Assembly: GCA_910592005.1 (NCBI GenBank)
Contig: CAJVPP010001360.1
Location: forward strand, 1 to 20,586
DNA: 20,586 nucleotides
Direction: 5' to 3'
Origin: Funneliformis mosseae
Taxonomy: Eukaryota > Glomeromycota > Glomeromycetes > Glomerales > Glomeraceae
Part shown: positions 11,043-20,229 of the stretch, piece after piece
Numbering within the stretch: position 1 is the first letter of the stretch
Layout of the letters: each line of letters opens with the position of its first letter
The notes under the pieces: model-generated
What the model was told of the DNA's origin: nothing
Databases searched by the model: none
Seen by the model: only the letters and a program-made list of their open reading frames with translations
Made by a program: the position numbers and the translations under genes

Positions 11043-11094
11043 GTTTCCCTTATGATAATGATAATAATTATTATAATAATAAGAAGGGGTAAAC
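11043..11094. repeat. Imperfect inverted repeat (52 bp hairpin)
   Basis: GTTTCCCTTATGATAATG at the left pairs with the reverse complement of the right end, AATAAGAAGGGGTAAAC, with small gaps. The centre is ATAATAATTATTATAAT. No gene ends next to it, so a terminator role is unlikely. It may be the scar of a small mobile element. Confidence 0.5.
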
Positions 11095-11429
11095 AAATAA
11101 AGAACCTTTATTAACTTTAGGATTTTCCTAATTGAGAGTAATTTATTTATTTTATTTGTTGTTTTTCTCATGTCACAACGTCACGTGACTAACCTAAATT
11201 GATGTGGCTGTTTTTCACCATATTCTAAAATAAAATGGAAAAAAAAAATAAAATAAAAAAATCTGCGACAGCGTAAATTTAAATGCAATATACTGCAATC
11301 GTGGTAAATATCAAATATTACATTGTGTTCTCTTTACGGTAGTGGTTTAGACCTTTAACGATTAATTAATTATCAATAGAGAAAAATTCGTTTATGAATA
11401 TTTTCGTATTATTAGAAACGTATGACCTA

Positions 11430-11478
11430 TTTTTTTTTTTTTTTCTTCTTTCTTGCTTTCTTTTTCTTCTTTCCTTCT
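11430..11478. repeat. Pyrimidine-rich tract on the plus strand
   Basis: A run of T followed by repeated CTTCTTTC words contains only one G in about 49 bases. Mirror-like polypyrimidine tracts of this kind can form triplex DNA. No role is shown by the context. Confidence 0.6.
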
Positions 11479-12999
11479 ATCCAAAGAAGTTATCCTTGTC
11501 TTTAATAAGATGCAACCATTGCCACATAATCACATATATTTTTTAAAGTAAAAATGTGTGATTCAATTTGGTGTTACTGTTTGTTATGTAATTTTAGGTC
11601 AACAAATATGCAGAAAGAAAAAAATTTTCACTAGCATGCATCACAACATCCAAATCAGTTTAGACATTAACGTTCATCACCCGCTCCAAAAAGTTGTTTC
11701 TTTTACAATTCAGGTATTATTTTATCAAACTCCGTCATGATCAAAGAGTTAACTTTCACATTTTTAAAAGGTTCGGCCGACGGTGTACATCTATAATAGG
11801 CATGAATGTGTAGAAAGTGTCATTGGTGCAACAAAAATCCCGAATCATAAACTCCGACGACCATCTCAATTACATCACTCCTTAAAAACTATTTTTTTTT
11901 TTTCAATTTTCAAATGCAAAGAAAATCTCAAAAAAAATTTTTTTTCTTTATTAAATAAATTCACTTGTATAACAAATAATTTATGGCATTCATTGATGGA
12001 CATACATGGAAAATTTTCAATGTAAGCTTCCATCCAATCCATCCATTAAAAGTCAACCGAAAATCAAATTGTGTTTCAAGTTTAAACACAGGTTTCTTCT
12101 CTTTCAATCTTCAATCTTCTGTTTATCATAAGATCTTATCTCTGGTGAGTTTGTTTGCCACAAGGAAAAAAAAGATAAATCAAAAAAAAAAATTTTTTTT
12201 AATTTTTTTTTTTCTCACATCGTAGCGAGATGAAATATTTCCATTTTTGGATGTGACACGTTCACGGGAAGATCAAAACCAACCAAGCCTTTGAATTATG
12301 ATAAAATCCTGGATCTAAAAAATTTTTTTTCTTTATAAAAATTTACTGTAAATAAAAGATGTGTTACTTTTCTGCATTACACGTGTGAAATAAACTTCGA
12401 TACCATGGCAGCACATTCGTCACACAAAGAACCGTAAACAATAATCACCATAAATAGATAAATAGCACCACCGAACAAAAAAAAAAATAATTTTTTTTTT
12501 ATCGCGCCCTTTTTTTGTTTATCAACAAAAAAAAAAAGAAAAAAAAAATATGGCCATATGAGGTTTCATTATACCTAGAAAATTTACCAACATCACATCC
12601 AAATCTAATTTTTCACCAGTAAGAATTTGAACAACACAAGAGACAGCTCGTTCTTTTTTATTCACCAATAAAGAAAATCATTATTTACAAAGAAAGCAAA
12701 AAAAAAATAAACTGTTTATATTTGTGTATATGCGCCTCAAGGTTTTACTAAATATTTTTTTTGCTATATATTGAATATCACTACTTTAAGAATCACCTTT
12801 TTTTTTCTACGGATTAAATATATATATATTTTTTTATTTAGTACCCAAACTTGTGACTTAGAATTGAAAATAAGGTAATGATCATTAAAAACAAAAAACT
12901 ATCCTCATTAGACTTGCTTTGAAATTTTTTTATTTATATTGAAAAAAAAAATTTTTTTTTTTATTCATTGGCTTATTGTTATTATTTCCCATTTTGACT

Positions 13000-13190
13000 C
13001 CTTTTTTTTTTTCTCGTTTTTTTTTTTTTTTTTTTTTCATTTTCATTTTATTTTTTTTTTTTATTTTATATTTTAATTTTTTTTTTCTAAAAAAAAAAAA
13101 ATTTCTTCAGCCCGTCCCCTCCTTTCCTAAAAAAAAAAATCTACAACTCTTTCCATATATATATTTTTTTTCAAATAATATATATATAAC
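13000..13190 (+). promoter_or_regulatory. Probable promoter and 5' leader of the methyltransferase gene
   Basis: About 85 nearly unbroken T residues (13000-13084) are followed by a pyrimidine-rich stretch containing CCCGTCCCCTCCTTTCC. Two TATA-like runs then follow, ATATATATAT at 13155-13164 and ATATATATATA at 13177-13188, about 100 to 130 bases before the start codon. Long poly(dT) tracts upstream of fungal genes typically keep DNA nucleosome-free. The assignment rests on position and composition only, and the transcription start is not visible. Confidence 0.35.
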
Positions 13191-13284
13191 TTATTTTTTT
13201 TCAAAAATAATCAAGAATTTTCTTTCTTTTAAACATCCTTTCTTTACCAATTCAAAAAAAAATCAGTTATAACAAAGAATAAAT

Positions 13285-14611
13285 ATGGGTATCAAACAAT
13301 CAAAACATAATTCTACCACCATTGTAAGCAATATAAAAGACAAACCCGATGTATTATTGAAAACAGAAAAACGAAAAAAGTTTCGCTCTTGGCGTTCATC
13401 TGGTATAACAGATGTGAATTCCTTAGAAAGTTGGAGATTTTCACACGGTGGCAAAAGAATTCACAATTTAAAAAGCGCAAAATTGATAGGTCCTATCATC
13501 GATGAAGAGGTAGAAAGGTTACAGAGACAACATCGATTGTTTAAACGAATTTGGCAGAATAATTATTCCGCACCCATAGAAGAAAAATTAAAAGATGGTG
13601 GCGCAAGAGTACTTGATGTAGGGTAAATATCGCGAATTCTTTCCAGTGAACTCTTTCTTTTAATCTGTCGAGGAAACGTATTCTCATTCGAAAGATTCTT
13701 TCATTTTCAATTATTATCAGATGTGGACCAGGAACTTGGACAATCGAAATGGCTGAATCATATCCAAAGACATTATTCACGGGCGTTGATTTTGCTCCCA
13801 TATTCCCACAGGAAAAGAAGCCTGAGAATGCAAAATTCCTCCAAGCCAATATACTTGACGGATTACCATTCCTGGATGATACCTTTGATTTCGTTCACAT
13901 GAGACTTTTGGTGACGGCCTTTTCGTCTAAAGAATGGGAGGAAAAGGTTATCCCAGAGTTGGTTCGAGTCACACGACAGGGTGGATGGGTAGAATTCATG
14001 GAAAGTGATATTCAATACTACAATGATGGCCCAATAACACAGCGTTTAACGAATGCCTGTACGTTTCTTTCATTCTATTATTTCTCTCTGGTTTATTTGA
14101 TGTTTACGAAAAAAAAAAAACTAACATGCGTTTGTTTCTGGCGCAGTAATGACGTTCATGAAAGCTAAAGGAATCTTTCAACCAATCAATTCCCATATTC
14201 CCGACTCGATGGAAGCCAACGATAAATTCGTATCAGGGATTAAAGTTGAAGAAAAAGCATGTTTCGTGGGAAAATGGGCCGGCGAATTAGGTCAACTGGT
14301 ATGTGGAAAATTTGTGTCACGTGCATGAAAACGTTCTCTTAAAGCGTTACGTATTATAATACTTAACAAATTTATCCCTTTAGGCTGTTGATGACATTAC
14401 GAAAGGGTGGAATGCAGTCAGGATACCCATGTCAATAGTGATGGGTACAAAGGCTAATGAATATGATGAAATTATACAAACTTTTGCCAAGGAGGTTGAG
14501 CAACACAAGACATATTTCAAGACTTGGAGATTTTTTGGGCAAAAAGTTACAACTAATTCATCATCTGCGATATCCACACCATCATGGGCACAATCAGTAA
14601 ATAACGAATAA
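13285..14611 (+). CDS. SAM-dependent methyltransferase, four exons, 351 aa
   Basis: The product is a class I methyltransferase that would use S-adenosylmethionine; the substrate is unknown. Exons are 13285-13622, 13721-14058, 14147-14298 and 14384-14611; introns are 98, 88 and 85 nt, all GT-AG. Branch-site-like CTAAC (14121) and CTTAAC (14362) lie in introns 2 and 3. Splicing joins DVG to CGPG and so restores motif I, VLDVGCGPGTW (109-119). The acidic SAM-binding residue after the next strand is D136 in FTGVDFAP. ANILDGLPF (155-163), FDFVHMR (168-174) and RQGGWVEFME (198-207) complete the fold. The order and the preceding QHRLFKRIWQNNYSAP segment resemble fungal UMTA/TAM-type methyltransferases, a group distantly related to LaeA. 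The start ATG has A at -3 and G at +4. The N-terminus MGIKQSK fits an N-myristoylation signal (G2, S6, K7), and residues 27-37 are rich in Lys and Arg, so membrane attachment is plausible. Retaining intron 1 or 2 would truncate the protein. Confidence 0.9.
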
Positions 14612-14648
14612 ATCGTTTGATCTTGATTTTTTTTTTTCTAAAAAAAAA

Positions 14649-14654
14649 AATAAA
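14649..14654 (+). terminator. Candidate polyadenylation signal AATAAA of the methyltransferase gene
   Basis: AATAAA lies 38 bases after the stop codon, inside an A-run followed by a T-run. Another AATAAA overlaps the stop codon (14607-14612) and is too close to be useful. The A-rich context makes chance occurrence likely. Confidence 0.3.
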
Positions 14655-16025
14655 AAAAATTTTTTTTTTTATTATACATACATATTATATATACAAGTAA
14701 TGATAATAATATATTCAATATTTAGTATTAGGTTATTCCTTTTTTCCTTTTGTATTTTTTTTTTTTTAATTGTAAATTATTTATTTATTTCGTCGATTTG
14801 GTGAGGTTGAGAGAAATATTTTTAAGGGAGAATTTTATTACGTTATTTTTTTTTTATATTATTTTTTTTTTTTTTTTTTAAGAAAAAAAGAAAAAAAAAT
14901 TCTATTAATTAATTACACGAAAAATTATTTTTAATCAGCAATTTTCGTATCAAATATTTTTTAGTAATTTCCCTTTTTTGCAAAGAAATTCTTAATGTTG
15001 CTCTTTGCATAAAAGAACCCGAAAGTGCTTCATTGTTTTCTTGTCCAAACAGGACAGACATTGGATTTTTAACAATAACATTTATATATATATATATATA
15101 TATTAGATTATGCACTATAAGTTAACTTCTTAAACATTCTTTAATTCTTTTATTCTTTTTTTTTTTTTTAATCTATACTTATTTATCCTATTTTTCTCAC
15201 AACTCCGTACTTCTTTTTTTCGGGACCTATTTATCACTTCATCCTTTAAAAAAAAAGTATCTTCATCTCAATCTCATCATATATTATAACCATTTCAAAG
15301 AAAGAAAAAAAAAAAAGATTTCCCACTTTATCATCTATAATATATATATCTTTTGCATTTTAAATGTACTATATAATAAAATTCATTAATTCATACAAAT
15401 CATACATTGGTTCTTCTTTTTCTCATTTTAAAAAAAATTGTTTATTTTTTTTGGCTGAACAGTATTCTGGTTTTTTGTTTTTTTTTTTTATGCTATTATC
15501 CGTTTTGTTTATTTTTTTTTTTCAGGAATCCTCCCGAAATGCTCTATTGTGATATTAAACATGTTTAGAATATAATGAAATAGTATTGGGGAATTGGGGT
15601 TCATTGTCAACTTTACTTTACAAAATAATAATACAAATACCAAATTTGAATTCGAGGCGTTTTTTTTTTCAATTTGTCAAATTTGTAAATAAATAACAGA
15701 TATGTGCATACTGGTTTACATGTTTGTTTTTCGCGTTCTATTATTTAAATTACCAAAAGGAGACCATACTCATTTTTAGGATCATAACGAATTATGAATT
15801 GAATTACGCAGATTATCGGGCCGATTATCCAAATTGGAATATAAATCCGTCCGTTCTCTGCGAAAAAAGGAAAATAAAATCCGTTTTCCGCGAAAAGTAA
15901 ATAAATACTATAAATCATTCCCGGTTATTATTTTTTTTTTCCCTTTTATATTTCGCGAAATCTTATAATAATTTCAATCTTATCACGTGTGTGAATCATT
16001 TTTTAGCTACTCAAATATGGAATGA
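14655..16025. other. Space between the two convergent genes
   Basis: It holds T-rich and A-rich tracts, a (TA)n run at 15083-15103, and a CpG-containing patch at about 15720-15960 (separate entry). A 68-codon minus-strand frame (14909-15115) and an acceptor-like site followed by 14 codons near 15524 look mildly coding but have no partner exons. No gene is called. Confidence 0.5.
15843..15960. repeat. Short direct repeat with clustered CGCG/GCGAAA motifs
   Basis: AAATCCGTCCGTTCTCTGCGAAAA at 15843-15866 (24 nt in all, broken by variable bases) is echoed by AAATCCGTTTTCCGCGAAAA at 15877-15896. The palindrome TTTCGCGAAA follows at 15951-15960, and TTTTTCGCG lies upstream near 15727. CGCGAAAA is the core bound by Swi4-type cell-cycle factors in yeast. 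The cluster lies beyond the 3' ends of both genes, so a promoter role for either is unlikely. Confidence 0.4.
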
Positions 16026-16031
16026 TTTATT
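16026..16031 (-). terminator. Candidate polyadenylation signal AATAAA of the hydrolase gene
   Basis: On the minus strand AATAAA lies 19 bases after the TAA stop at 16051-16053. The distance is reasonable for a fungal 3' end, but AT-rich DNA offers many such matches. Confidence 0.35.
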
Positions 16032-16050
16032 ATGTTGAATGCTTTACCCA

Positions 16051-17731
16051 TTAAACACCTGGATATACTCCAACTTGATCCCATCTCAAGATATGATTAA
16101 TGCTTGATTCATTTAAAGGCCGGACTTCCCCATCATAACTTATTCTTAAAACACTGAACCTAAGTGGAAGAGGATTGGCTAAAATTGCTTCTCGTGTTAC
16201 ACGGGAAATAAAGTTACAAGTTCTGTTAATTGACACTTTCGCTGGTTCACAATATTTAAAAGCCTTTAAATTCGGAAAAAAAATTTAGGTAAGTAATCCT
16301 CATCCTATTCTTTTTTTTTTTTTAAAAAAAAAGGAAGGCAACAAGTATCATAATGACGCGACTCATACCTGAAATGCGTGAAACATTTCATCAAATACTT
16401 CAAGTGTAACTTCGGTCTGAGATTTAAAATGCGAATTATCAAAGTCAGTTTCGTAAGCTGGTAAACGATATTTTTCTGGATTAGAAGCTCGATAAGAAAG
16501 GTAAATTGCTTCATCACGATATCGCTCTACATTTCCCGTTTCCTAAAGAAAAAGATTAATACAAAATTCCTTTTGGTTCGTATAAAAAAGCTCACTTTAT
16601 GAACTTACAATTAACATCGGAGGTAAACCACCAAGAGATTCAGCTAAAACAGGACTAACATATGGGATAGCAAGCCCTTCATTTACCACATACAGGTTAA
16701 TGGGCTGTCCAATTCTCTTTAAAGACTCATCACCAATTAGTTTGATTTCGGATTGTTGGATCTTTCTTGTAATGGTTTCTGCTCTCTGTTTAAATTCACT
16801 TAACGCAATTGAAGGTCTATTTGCAAATACGTTTCCCAGTCTTCGTGGTACATAATCTATCTCATCCAACATTTGATCAGAATATGATGGCATACTATGT
16901 GTTTGGTCTACCCATGGACTCTAGAATTTATGAAAAAAAAAAAGGAATCTAAAAAAAAAAATTATTTATTAAAAAAGATTGTCTTGTAGATAAAAAGCTT
17001 ACCCATAAAGCTATACCAGCTGGTAGTGATAATCCCAAGTCGCGTAATGCTAATCCTAATGATAGTGATAATCCGCCCCCAGCGCTACTCCCAAGCAAGA
17101 CTATCTGTTCTGGCTTATACGGTTTAAATCTAGTATCATTGGGTGGATTTTTTAGATATAAGTAAGCTGCTAGAGCATCACATAACGCTGCGGGAAAGGG
17201 TTGTTGTGGTGCCAGTCGATATTCAATTGCTAATATACGAGCGCCAGATATTTTCGATATCTCGCAAAGGATTTCACGACTAGAATCAATATTTCCACAA
17301 CAGTAACCTCCACCATGTAAGAATATGACAATTTTTTCTTTTTCCCAACTACCTTCTTCATTATTAAAATTCCAATCTTTATTCATAATTAATTCACCAT
17401 TTATTCCATTATTTCTGGGAGATTTCCAAATCGGATCAATAGCAACTTCGTAAGGTTTTACAAGTCTTTCAATGTATGCCTGAGCATTAATTCTATATTC
17501 ATGTGAAATAATTACTTTATCAATTTTAACATGAGAGGGGATGTCCTCATTTCTATTACTCTGTTGTAACTCTTCAATTGTTCCAGAATACGAACAAAAA
17601 AGTGATCGAAGTAATTCTATTGATAAATAAAGTTTTAAATTCCATGATGGTTGTGGGGGTCCGCTTGTAAAATATTTAAATATTGTCGAAATTATTAATG
17701 AGATATGTCTTAAAAACTTCAATGAATCCAT
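16051..17731 (-). CDS. Alpha/beta hydrolase (fold-3, HSL class), four exons, 475 aa
   Basis: This is a probable ester or acetyl-ester hydrolase. Minus-strand exons are 17731-17003, 16920-16609, 16542-16369 and 16263-16051; introns are 82, 66 and 105 nt, GT-AG, all in phase 0. The oxyanion-hole motif HGGG is at 139-142 in IFLHGGGYCCGN. The nucleophile elbow GSSAG is at 214-218 with Ser216. Exon 2 opens with SPWVDQTHS, a segment typical of this class. The general acid position in GNVERYRDE carries Glu353 where many members have Asp. His402 in FDEMFHAFQ completes the triad, with the elements in the usual order. Residues 4-20 are hydrophobic with few charges and may anchor the protein to the endoplasmic reticulum membrane, as in fungal steryl acetyl hydrolases (Say1 type) and arylacetamide deacetylases; the substrate cannot be read from the sequence. 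The start was chosen because the hydrophobic segment and the GPPQPSWNLK stretch follow directly. Unspliced reading ends soon after exon 1. It is convergent with the methyltransferase gene. Confidence 0.9.
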
Positions 17732-17830
17732 TTATTTATAAAGAATAAAATTTTCCAGTTTGAAAATTCTAAATATTCTTTTTTTTCCCGCCACTCATTT
17801 GATAATCACATGGGCATTAAACAAGTAACA
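17732..17830 (-). promoter_or_regulatory. Upstream region of the hydrolase gene
   Basis: The 5' flank is short before transposon-bearing AT-rich DNA begins. It contains TTTCCCGCC (plus strand, 17784-17792), a match to the E2F/DP-type consensus TTTSSCGC, 53 bases before the start codon. TTTATAAATAA directly abuts the ATG and is too close to serve as its TATA box. The assignment rests on position only. Confidence 0.25.
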
Positions 17831-18120
17831 CAAAAGTAAATTTTTCACATATTAAATTTACACAATTTTTTTTTTAAAAATATTAATAAAAAATAAAATT
17901 AATAAATTAATTTTATAATTAATTTAATAAATAGAATTTATAATATATACTGTATCCCTCTAAAAATAAGCAGTCCTAAAAATAAGCAATTCCAAATAAA
18001 TAAATTTTATAAAATTACATATATAAAATTTTTAATTTCAGAAAAATTTTATTTTTAATATTTCAATATACAAATCATATTAAACATGATCTTTGATATT
18101 ATCTTCAATATTATCTTTAA

Positions 18121-18173
18121 TATTATCATTAATAATAATATTATTATTATTATCATTACTATTATTAATATTG
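18121..18173. repeat. (ATT)n/(AAT)n trinucleotide stretch
   Basis: Imperfect ATT and AAT triplets run through this part of the transposon, between its left end and the transposase relic. They form a weak self-complementary stretch. This is simple sequence with no coding value. Confidence 0.7.
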
Positions 18174-18179
18174 TCTTAA

Positions 18180-19300
18180 TCAAGGATCTCTAAATCAAAA
18201 ATTCAAATTGATCAATATTTCACAAGTTTAAAGAATTCTATAATAATTTTATTAGAAATTCTTTTTAAAACTTTTTAATCTATGAATATATATTATTAAA
18301 TCTAGTGTAGTAAAGATTTCTCTTAGTAGTTTCTCTAGTATCACTATTAGCCATCTAAATATATCATTCTTTATGAAAGTTATTCTTGAATAGTTTATTT
18401 ATTGCAATATCCAGTAACTAAAAAATGTTAATTAATTTATCTAAAATTACTGCAAGATCAAAGCCAATTTTATGAAACTTTCTTTTTACTAAATATTTTA
18501 AATAACCTTTAAATAAATTATATAAAAGTATTGCTAAATTTTCTTAAGACTTATTGTTATTCTTATATTGTTGAAATAATCTATATGTATATTTTACTAT
18601 TAAATCAGAATTCATTTAGCTATTTTTAAAATTAATTAATAATACCAGAAAAAATTTATTCTTTATATAGTATTTGCTTTCCTTTAAAAATACATATTAG
18701 AGAAAATTTGATTCTATCTATAAAATAAATTAATAATTTTAGTAAGTAATTTTTAATTTTATAAAAAAAGAAAAGCTTACTTGTAGCATATGTAAATATA
18801 ACTATAAACTTATTTTTTCATTGTTTATTACATAAATATAAACTGTTTTTCGCCTTTAAATTGATAATAAAATTACTAGCTATATTAAACTAAACAGGTA
18901 TTTTATTTATATTATAAATATTCTTTAATTCAAATAACTTTTTGATTCTTAGATAGTAATAAATTAATGAAATATTTTTAATGACTTTTTGGTTTAATTA
19001 AAAAGATTTTTAAATATTCTAATTTATCTTTATAATGTTAACCTATATCTTTTTATAAAAGTAGTTAACCAGTGATAAAATATTTTAAATTTTGACTTAT
19101 CATAAAGAACTTTTATATTTAGTTCTTTTAAATTTCTAGTATTTTACTTTATTTTATTGCATAGATAACTGTAAAAACTTTTTTTTTTTATTCTATAATC
19201 TATTTATAAAATTTTTTTTAACTTCAAAATAAAAGGCTCTTTATCTAAAGCTAAACTTCTTATTTTTTCTTTTATTTTAGTTGTTCAATTTGAACTTATA
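18180..19300 (-). pseudogene. pogo-type (DDE_1) transposase relic
   Basis: Reading on the minus strand, the family order is preserved across shifting frames. An N-terminal DNA-binding (CENP-B-like) part lies around 18920-19100. NINKIPV*FNIASNFIINL at about 18860-18915 corresponds to the MDETPVWFD motif; the catalytic Asp has become Asn, Glu has become Lys and Trp has become a stop. ICIFKGKQILYKE follows near 18660-18700. FDLAVILDKLINIF then LLDIAINKLFKNN at about 18370-18462 matches the FDLAVIPGGLT/QPLDVAINKPFK signature, including the third catalytic Asp. MANSDTRETTKRN lies near 18310-18350 and the C-terminal ISNKIIIEFFK in another frame near 18240. Many stops and at least one frameshift make it non-functional. 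The changes are mainly C to T or G to A. Confidence 0.85.
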
Positions 19301-19950
19301 GCTATTTAATATCCTACTATAATATATTAATATCAAAATATTCTATTACTTTAATATATCTATATTCTTTTATATAAATAATGACTTATATTTCTATTTT
19401 ATAGAATATGAAGATTTATACATTTATTAACTTTTATAACTTTATATTTAACAATTCTTTTTTTATAAAATGTAATATTTATACTTAGTTAAATAAAATC
19501 TTTTTTCATAATTTATATAATACTAATAATTAATATCATTAATTATCACAGAGTTTATGAACAAAAATTAGTAAAATTTTAAATCATTTAATAGTATTTA
19601 AATAAGTTGGTTAAAATATCTAAAAATAAGCAATAATATAGTAAAATGTGTTACTTATTTTTAAAGGAATATAGTATTATTTAATTTTAAATTATTAATT
19701 TAATACTTTTAATAAATTTTTATTTAAATATAAATATTATTTATATTTATAATAAATTATCTTACTTCTTTTATTTATTATAATTTTTACTTTTTATAAA
19801 AAAATTAAAAAATTAAAAAATTTTTACTATATTATTAAAATAAATAATATGAAAGATAAGCTATTAAAATCACATTACAAATTATATAATTTATTATATT
19901 TATAACTTAATTTTAATAGTAAATCTTTCATTAGAGTTTTGAATCTGATC

Positions 19951-20046
19951 AAGTTAACCTATTTATCTGATTTGACCTGATCTAAAAATTTAAAGCAAGT
20001 CAGTAGATTTTCAGGTTAATATCAGATCAAATTAATAGGTTAACTT
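19951..20046. repeat. GATC-rich palindromic cluster
   Basis: AAGTTAACCTATT (19951-19963) pairs perfectly with AATAGGTTAACTT (20034-20046). The flanks add GATC words on both sides: CTGATC at 19945-19950, CCTGATCT near 19976, CAGATC at 20023-20028 and CTGATCTGATCTGAT at 20050-20064. The motifs resemble those of the 20230-20343 repeat, so both may belong to one element of about 400 bp. Confidence 0.5.
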
Positions 20047-20229
20047 AACCTGATCTGATCTGATAAAATTCAAATTAACCAATAATTTTTAAATGATAAT
20101 TTTAAATAATAGTTTTATTATTCTTAAATGATATTTTTATTATTTGTAAATAATATTTTATTATTTAATTAAAATGATTTGTTATCATTCTTTTTGAATA
20201 ATAGCTAATTATTCTTTTTAAACAATTCA

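Larger units (their letters stand above)
8101..12999. other. Gene-free domain with normal CpG content
   Basis: From about 8100 the sequence changes: CpG dinucleotides and mixed-composition words return and transposon relics disappear. Short frames on both strands are low-complexity or lack splice and family support, so I call none. Visible items are A-run/T-run junctions (for example near 9630, 11930 and 12190), microsatellites, a hairpin at 11043-11094, CACGTG sites at 11182-11187 and 12380-12385, and a 12-mer CTCGCATGCATT at 10732-10743 and 10862-10873. The long non-repetitive stretch could hold regulatory DNA or non-coding transcripts, but no RNA gene was recognised. Confidence 0.5.
17950..19674 (-). 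mobile_element. Complete but dead pogo/Tigger-like DNA transposon
   Basis: The left end CTGTATCCCTCTAAAAATAAGCA (23 nt, from 17950) matches the inverted right end ending at 19674. Counted with the flanking TA, 22 of 25 positions agree and all three differences are transitions. The dinucleotide TA flanks both ends (17948-17949 and 19675-19676), as expected for the target duplication of this superfamily. The internal motif CTAAAAATAAGCA occurs again just inside each end (near 17975 and 19620). The length is 1725 bp. The transposase relic reads from right to left. Confidence 0.85.

Noticed and set aside
11558..12225. Three overlapping plus-strand frames of 60 to 80 codons
   Set aside because: They run through poly-T and poly-A tracts, overlap each other in different frames and share no family signal.
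12976..13272. 98-codon plus-strand frame
   Set aside because: It is a translation of the T-rich promoter tract (almost only Phe, Leu and Lys), directly upstream of the methyltransferase start.
13263..13849. Two minus-strand frames opposite the methyltransferase
   Set aside because: They are shadows of exons 1 and 2, whose plus-strand reading contains the conserved SAM-binding motifs.
14909..15115. 68-codon minus-strand frame
   Set aside because: The middle part reads protein-like (KNPMSVLFGQENNEALSG), but the start lies in a TA microsatellite and no homologue or exon partner is visible. The evidence is too weak to call a gene.
13285..17731. A two-gene biosynthetic cluster of methyltransferase and hydrolase
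   Set aside because: The genes are convergent, 1.4 kb apart, and show no shared regulatory motif or linked enzymes. Adjacency alone does not support a joint pathway.
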